From: Halobacillus sp. Nhm2S1
Lineage (GTDB): Bacteria > Bacillota > Bacilli > Bacillales > Halobacillaceae
Direction: 5' to 3'
DNA length: 64,000 nt
Assembly (NCBI RefSeq): GCF_019599545.1
Contig: NZ_JAIEZV010000002.1
Location: forward strand, 620,001-684,000
The position numbers and the translations under genes are program-made. Shown in pieces: positions 59,774-64,000 of the stretch (the first letter of the stretch is position 1; each line of letters starts with the position of its first letter). The notes below the pieces were generated by a model that worked only from the letters and a program-made list of their open reading frames with translations, ran no database searches and was not told the DNA's origin.

Positions 59774-61915
59774 ATGATTCAGCAGGCCGAAAATATTCTC
59801 CAACAATACTACGGTTATCCCTCGTTCCGCCCTGGTCAAAAAGAGGCCATCACTCATGTTTTAGAAGGAAAAAACACTTTGGCGGTTATGCCTACAGGAG
59901 GCGGAAAATCCCTCTGCTATCAAATCCCCGGACTCACTTTGCAAGGAACAGCGATCATCATATCCCCGTTGATCTCTTTGATGAAAGACCAAGTGGATGC
60001 CCTCCATTCCTATGGAGTGGCCGCTACTTACATCAACAGCTCCCTTTCCCACCAAGAGCAGCAACAACGACTGAGGGATATGGAAAACGGCCGCTATTCT
60101 TTCGTGTATGTCGCTCCTGAGCGGTTTGACTCACCAAATTTTTTAGCTGCCATTAACAGTATCCCCCTTTCGTTAATCGCCTTTGATGAAGCCCACTGTA
60201 TTTCCCAGTGGGGACATGACTTTCGTCCAAGCTACCGGTCTATTGTACCTACCTTAAAGAAGGTCGCTAACCTTCCCGTCCTCATGGCGCTGACAGCCAC
60301 AGCGACCCAGGAAGTAATTAAAGACATTAAAGAATTGATTGATGTTGAGGATAGGAATGTCATCAATACAGGGTTCGCAAGGGACAACTTATCGTTCCGT
60401 ATTATTAAAGGTCGTGACAAACGAGAATTCATCAGTGAATATTTGACTCAAATTCCCAATGAATCCGGTATTATTTACACGGCCACGCGTAAGGATGCCG
60501 ATCAGCTTCATTACCTTTTAACGAAAAAAGGGTATGCCGCTGGAAAATATCACGCGGGAATGACAGAGCATCAAAGGAAACAAGCACAGGTGGATTTTGT
60601 TCAGGATGAAGTGACTACGATGGTTGCAACCAATGCTTTCGGGATGGGCATCGATAAATCAAACGTCCGCTATGTCATTCATTATTCCATGCCGATGAAT
60701 ATTGAATCTTATTACCAGGAAGCCGGCCGTGCCGGTCGTGATGGTGAGCCTGGCGACTGTGTATTGCTTTTCTCCAGCCAGGATATTAACCTGCAGCGTT
60801 TTTTGATCGATCAGTCCCCCAATGAAGAAAAGAAAAAGGATGAGTACACGAAACTTCAAGCCATGGTGAATTATTGTCATACCCATTCCTGCTTACAGCA
60901 ATACATTCTCGATTACTTTGATGATCCGACAGACTCTGAGCCGTGTGGGAAGTGTACGAATTGCACCCACGATGGTGAAGAACAGGATATGACTAAAGAA
61001 GCACAAATGGTATTGTCCTGTGTGAAACGCATGGGTGAAAGGTTCGGAACAGGTCTTACAGCAAAGGTTCTCAAAGGTTCTTCCGACCAAAAAGTAAAGC
61101 AGTTCCACTTCCAACAGTTATCGACCTATGGCATCATGCCGAATTATACAGAAAAAGAACTGACTCGGTTCATTCAGTTTTTAACCGCGGAAGGTTACCT
61201 ATCTACAGGCGAAGGACGTTATCCCTCATTAAAACTGACAAATGAAGCTGTTTCTGTCATCAAAGGAAATCAACCTGTCTTAATGCTGGTTGAATCCACA
61301 ACGAAGAAACAGAAAACCGAATACAATGAGCAATACTTTGAAGAGTTGCGACAGTTACGTAAGTCGATCGCAGATGAAAGCAACCTCCCCCCTTACGTCA
61401 TCTTCTCTGATGCCACCCTTAAGGACTTGAGTATTCATCTCCCGGAAAGCAAAGAAGAGATGATGAACATCAAAGGGATCGGGGAGCAAAAGTTCGAGAA
61501 GTATGGAGAGCAGTTCCTAGAAAAAACGCGCCCGTGGGGCGAAGCGACAGAGACGAAATCCACTCCGACTCGCTCGACGGAACCTTCTGTTCAAAAGAAA
61601 GATCCGTTTGATGATCGCCCCAGTCACATCATTTCTTACGAGCTTTGGGAACAGGGAAATGACGTGAAAGAAATAGCAAAAGAAAGAGGCATAGGCAAAC
61701 AAACGATTGAGAACCATATTTTCCGAGCGGGAAAAGAGGGGTATGAGATCGATTGGGACCGCTGGTTTGATGAAGAACAAGAACGTCATATTTTGCAAGC
61801 CTACGATCAAATGGAGGAGCGTAAATTGAAGCCCTTGAAAGAGTCTCTGCCTGAGGGGTATTCCTACTCTATGATCAAGGCTGTCCTTATGAAGCATAAC
61901 TTGATTAATGAATGA
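59774..61915 (+). CDS. recQ: ATP-dependent DNA helicase RecQ
   Basis: A 713-residue 3'-5' DNA helicase. Walker [19 protein letters not shown] box [17 protein letters not shown], motif [25 protein letters not shown] and [12 protein letters not shown], the zinc finger CxxC (CGKCTNC), an RQC winged helix (about 420-500), an HRDC-like domain (about 525-600) and a C-terminal HTH ([25 protein letters not shown]). The ATG at 59774 follows AAAAGGATG; earlier in-frame starts lack a site. kynU begins 19 nt after the stop. Confidence 0.95.
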   Translation: MIQQAENILQQYYGYPSFRPGQKEAITHVLEGKNTLAVMPTGGGKSLCYQIPGLTLQGTAIIISPLISLMKDQVDALHSYGVAATYINSSLSHQEQQQRLRDMENGRYSFVYVAPERFDSPNFLAAINSIPLSLIAFDEAHCISQWGHDFRPSYRSIVPTLKKVANLPVLMALTATATQEVIKDIKELIDVEDRNVINTGFARDNLSFRIIKGRDKREFISEYLTQIPNESGIIYTATRKDADQLHYLLTKKGYAAGKYHAGMTEHQRKQAQVDFVQDEVTTMVATNAFGMGIDKSNVRYVIHYSMPMNIESYYQEAGRAGRDGEPGDCVLLFSSQDINLQRFLIDQSPNEEKKKDEYTKLQAMVNYCHTHSCLQQYILDYFDDPTDSEPCGKCTNCTHDGEEQDMTKEAQMVLSCVKRMGERFGTGLTAKVLKGSSDQKVKQFHFQQLSTYGIMPNYTEKELTRFIQFLTAEGYLSTGEGRYPSLKLTNEAVSVIKGNQPVLMLVESTTKKQKTEYNEQYFEELRQLRKSIADESNLPPYVIFSDATLKDLSIHLPESKEEMMNIKGIGEQKFEKYGEQFLEKTRPWGEATETKSTPTRSTEPSVQKKDPFDDRPSHIISYELWEQGNDVKEIAKERGIGKQTIENHIFRAGKEGYEIDWDRWFDEEQERHILQAYDQMEERKLKPLKESLPEGYSYSMIKAVLMKHNLINE

Positions 61916-61934
61916 TCGTCGAGGAGGAAAATTG

Positions 61935-63212
61935 ATGACTAAACCTGTAATTTCAAGAGAAGATGTAAAAGCATTGGACCAACAAGACCCGCTAAAGCCA
62001 TTTAAACGTGAATTTTACCAGGAAGGTTTTTATTATATGGATGGGAATTCCCTTGGTTTGCTTTCGAAACGTTCTGAGGAAACCCTCTCCACCTCACTAA
62101 ATGATTGGAAGAAACATGCCATCGGGGGATGGACGGAAGGAGAAGAACCATGGTTTTACATGTCAGAGAAAATCGGGGCTCTGACCGCGCCTCTTATCGG
62201 AGCAAAACCTGAGGAAGTCATCAATACCGGTTCCATTACATCCAATATTCATCAGTTGCTGGCGACATTTTATAAGCCGGCCGGAAGACGGACGAAAATT
62301 CTGGCGGATGAACTGAACTTCCCCTCGGACATTCACGCTATGAAGAGCCAAATCGAATGGCACGGGTTAGACCCTCAAGAACATTTGATCCGCGTCAAAA
62401 GTGAAGATGGCTATACATTATCGGAAGATACCATCATTAAAGAAATGGACGAAGACATTGCTGTTCTCCTCCTGCCTTCTGTCTTGTATCGTAGTGGGCA
62501 GCTGCTGGATATTGAGAAAATAACCAAGGCAGCTCATGAATACGGCATCATCGTCGGTTTTGACCTTGCCCATTCAATCGGAGCCCTTCCTCACCGCTTG
62601 AACGAATGGGGTGTTGACTTTGCTGTATGGTGTACGTATAAGTATTTGAACAGTGGACCCGGCGGGGTGGGCGGACTGTATGTGAACGAAAAGCACCTCG
62701 GAAAAACCCCGGGGCTTGCAGGTTGGTTCAGTTCAGATAAAGACAAGCAGTTCGACATGAGCCACGAACTTACTCCTGCTGAATCCGCAGGAGCTTTTCA
62801 GATCGGAACCCCTCATGTGCTCAGTTCAGCACCGCTCATAGGGTCACTGGAACTTTTTGAAGAAGCGGGCATCCAGCAGATTAGAAACAAATCATTGAAG
62901 CTCACTCGTTTATTGATGGATCTCATCCATCAGGAACTATCGGGATACGGGTTCAAAATCGGCAACCCTTTGAATGATGAACGCCGCGGAGGCCATGTCT
63001 GTCTTGTCCATGACGAGGCCGCAAGCATTTGTAAAGCTCTCAAACAAGAAGCGATCATTCCTGACTTTCGCTCACCGAACGTCATCCGCCTTGCGCCGAT
63101 CGCTTTTTATACATCTTACGAAGATGTGTATGACGTTGTATTACGCTTGAAAGAAATCATGGAGAGTGAAAAGCAAAAGCAGTTCAAAAATGAAAGAGAC
63201 ACCATCGCCTAA
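61935..63212 (+). CDS. kynU: Kynureninase
   Basis: PLP enzyme of 425 residues that hydrolyses L-kynurenine to anthranilate and alanine. Signature parts: [77 protein letters not shown] (PLP Lys in TYKYLN) and [25 protein letters not shown]. The start ATG follows GAGGAGG; a frame from 61908 overlaps recQ and is not used. Followed by kynB with 8 nt; the kynA gene for the first step is not in this window. Confidence 0.95.
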   Translation: MTKPVISREDVKALDQQDPLKPFKREFYQEGFYYMDGNSLGLLSKRSEETLSTSLNDWKKHAIGGWTEGEEPWFYMSEKIGALTAPLIGAKPEEVINTGSITSNIHQLLATFYKPAGRRTKILADELNFPSDIHAMKSQIEWHGLDPQEHLIRVKSEDGYTLSEDTIIKEMDEDIAVLLLPSVLYRSGQLLDIEKITKAAHEYGIIVGFDLAHSIGALPHRLNEWGVDFAVWCTYKYLNSGPGGVGGLYVNEKHLGKTPGLAGWFSSDKDKQFDMSHELTPAESAGAFQIGTPHVLSSAPLIGSLELFEEAGIQQIRNKSLKLTRLLMDLIHQELSGYGFKIGNPLNDERRGGHVCLVHDEAASICKALKQEAIIPDFRSPNVIRLAPIAFYTSYEDVYDVVLRLKEIMESEKQKQFKNERDTIA

Positions 63213-63220
63213 GGAGGTCT

Positions 63221-63856
63221 ATGATGATGAAATTCATTGATATTACGATGAAACTGAACAATAATACGCCTCCCTGGCCGGGAGACGAGCCATTTGAATA
63301 CAAGCTGACATGGTCCATGGAAGATACAGGATCAGTTAATGTCGGCCAATTTAAAGGAAGCAACCACATTGGCACACATGTGGATGCCCCCTACCACTAT
63401 GATTCAAATGGCTTAAAAATCGCAGACCTTCCCGTCGACCGTTTTTCCGGTCAGGCTCTAGTCGTGTGTATACAAGATGAACCGGTCGTTACTGGAAAGT
63501 TGTTGGAAGACGTAGACTTCAGCAAGGTAAGTAAAGTTTTGTTCCATACAGGCAGCTGGAAAGACCGCACCCGCTTCCCTGATCAGTACACGGTCATTGG
63601 GGATGATGTAGGTCCATTTTTAAAACAGCAGGGCATCGACCTCATCGGCATTGATACCCCTTCTGTTGATCCAGAAACGAGTAAAGAGTTAAAAGGACAC
63701 CACACCTTGTATCAGAATGACATCTTGATCCTTGAAGGAATTGATCTTTCTAAAGTACCGGAAGGAATTTATGAGCTCTTTGCATTCCCACTAAAAATGG
63801 AACAAGCCGACGGCAGCCCCGTCCGTGCCGTTTTACGCAGCACCGACGCATCCTAG
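63221..63856 (+). CDS. kynB: Kynurenine formamidase (cyclase family)
   Basis: Hydrolyses N-formyl-kynurenine to kynurenine. The 211-residue protein has the metal site HIGTHVDAPYHY and WPGDEPFEY, then IGIDTPSVDP and GHHTLYQNDILILEGIDLSKVPEGIYELFAFPLKM. Three ATG codons stand in a row after AAGGAGG; the second (63224) or third (63227) has the better spacing. Neighbouring kynU supports the role. Confidence 0.93.
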   Translation: MMMKFIDITMKLNNNTPPWPGDEPFEYKLTWSMEDTGSVNVGQFKGSNHIGTHVDAPYHYDSNGLKIADLPVDRFSGQALVVCIQDEPVVTGKLLEDVDFSKVSKVLFHTGSWKDRTRFPDQYTVIGDDVGPFLKQQGIDLIGIDTPSVDPETSKELKGHHTLYQNDILILEGIDLSKVPEGIYELFAFPLKMEQADGSPVRAVLRSTDAS

Positions 63857-64000
63857 TCAGCCTCACCCAAATCTGTTCCCTAATGTATGGGTGAAACTAC
63901 TATGATGACGTGGTTTTCAGGAAAGTGAAATGATTGTATAAAAAATGCCCAGGAGGTTATCCTGGGCATTTTTTGCATCCTATATTATTTCTTCGTAATT
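63857..64000. other. End of window with a bidirectional terminator
   Basis: AAAAATGCCCAGGA (63941-63954) / TCCTGGGCATTTTT (63960-63973) terminates kynB and may also end a leftward gene beyond the window. Nothing else is recognised. Confidence 0.8.

Overview
The window looks like chromosomal DNA of an endospore-forming member of the Bacillaceae. The gene families are Bacillus-type, and cwlJ and gerQ are spore germination genes. The block pbpG - ywhD - ywgA - ywfO - lipL - pta - hemQ - cwlJ - gerQ - ywdK - ywdI matches gene content known from the ywd/ywf/ywh part of the Bacillus subtilis chromosome. FMN and yybP-ykoY (Mn) riboswitches sit where they do in Bacillus. An NSS symporter, a CPA1-type antiporter and a TRAP system would suit a marine or salt-tolerant genus such as Halobacillus, but that genus-level guess is inference. 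No phage, plasmid, IS transposase, CRISPR, tRNA or rRNA was seen.

Layout. 1-13 kb: the truncated class A penicillin-binding protein is followed by a 21-bp tandem array that runs into its terminator. Next come a YolD-like protein, a small membrane protein, ywhD, a frameshifted GNAT gene and a single-chain double ABC permease, then ywgA, ywfO (HD), lipL, pta, hemQ, cwlJ-gerQ, a small membrane protein, ywdK and ywdI. 13-22 kb: an intergenic repeat, an NSS symporter, a Cys-rich small protein, a YwaF-type membrane protein, a three-gene cytochrome c oxidase operon (ctaC-ctaD-ctaE) and an AarF/UbiB kinase-phasin pair. 22-34.7 kb: a secreted metalloprotease, GNATs, a fructosamine kinase-like protein, TudS-DUF1722, a YjiH-like gate protein, a PfpI-family protein, an acyltransferase, aminopeptidase AmpS and a photolyase.

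34.8-46.7 kb: the riboflavin operon ribD-ribE-ribBA-ribH behind an FMN riboswitch and terminator, a GH13 glucosidase with a CcpA-type site, OsmC, GNAT, SE1561, a TerC protein behind a Mn riboswitch, PepT, an AI-2E family exporter and an MFS transporter. 46.8-64 kb: a TRAP transporter (Q-M-P), GNAT, SE1832, a cation/proton antiporter with an RCK-like tail, brnQ behind an attenuator-like leader, the ATP-grasp/alpha-E/transglutaminase trio, a quinone oxidoreductase-like protein, and recQ followed closely by kynU and kynB.

Genes that appear to work together: ctaCDE (terminal oxidase), ribDE-BA-H (riboflavin from GTP and ribulose 5-phosphate), cwlJ-gerQ (cortex lysis at germination), the TRAP trio (organic acid-type uptake), kynU-kynB (two steps of tryptophan catabolism) and the ATP-grasp trio (an uncharacterised peptide-like modification system).

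The most interesting items are: (1) an intergenic repeat family with terminal inverted repeats, at least six copies in 64 kb; (2) a candidate transcription attenuator before brnQ that does not look like a T-box; (3) the 21-bp array fused to the pbpG terminator; (4) a single-chain double permease with no ATPase or binding protein beside it; (5) a TRAP binding-protein gene whose best-placed start codon is AUC; and (6) the ATP-grasp/alpha-E/transglutaminase operon, whose product is not established to my knowledge.
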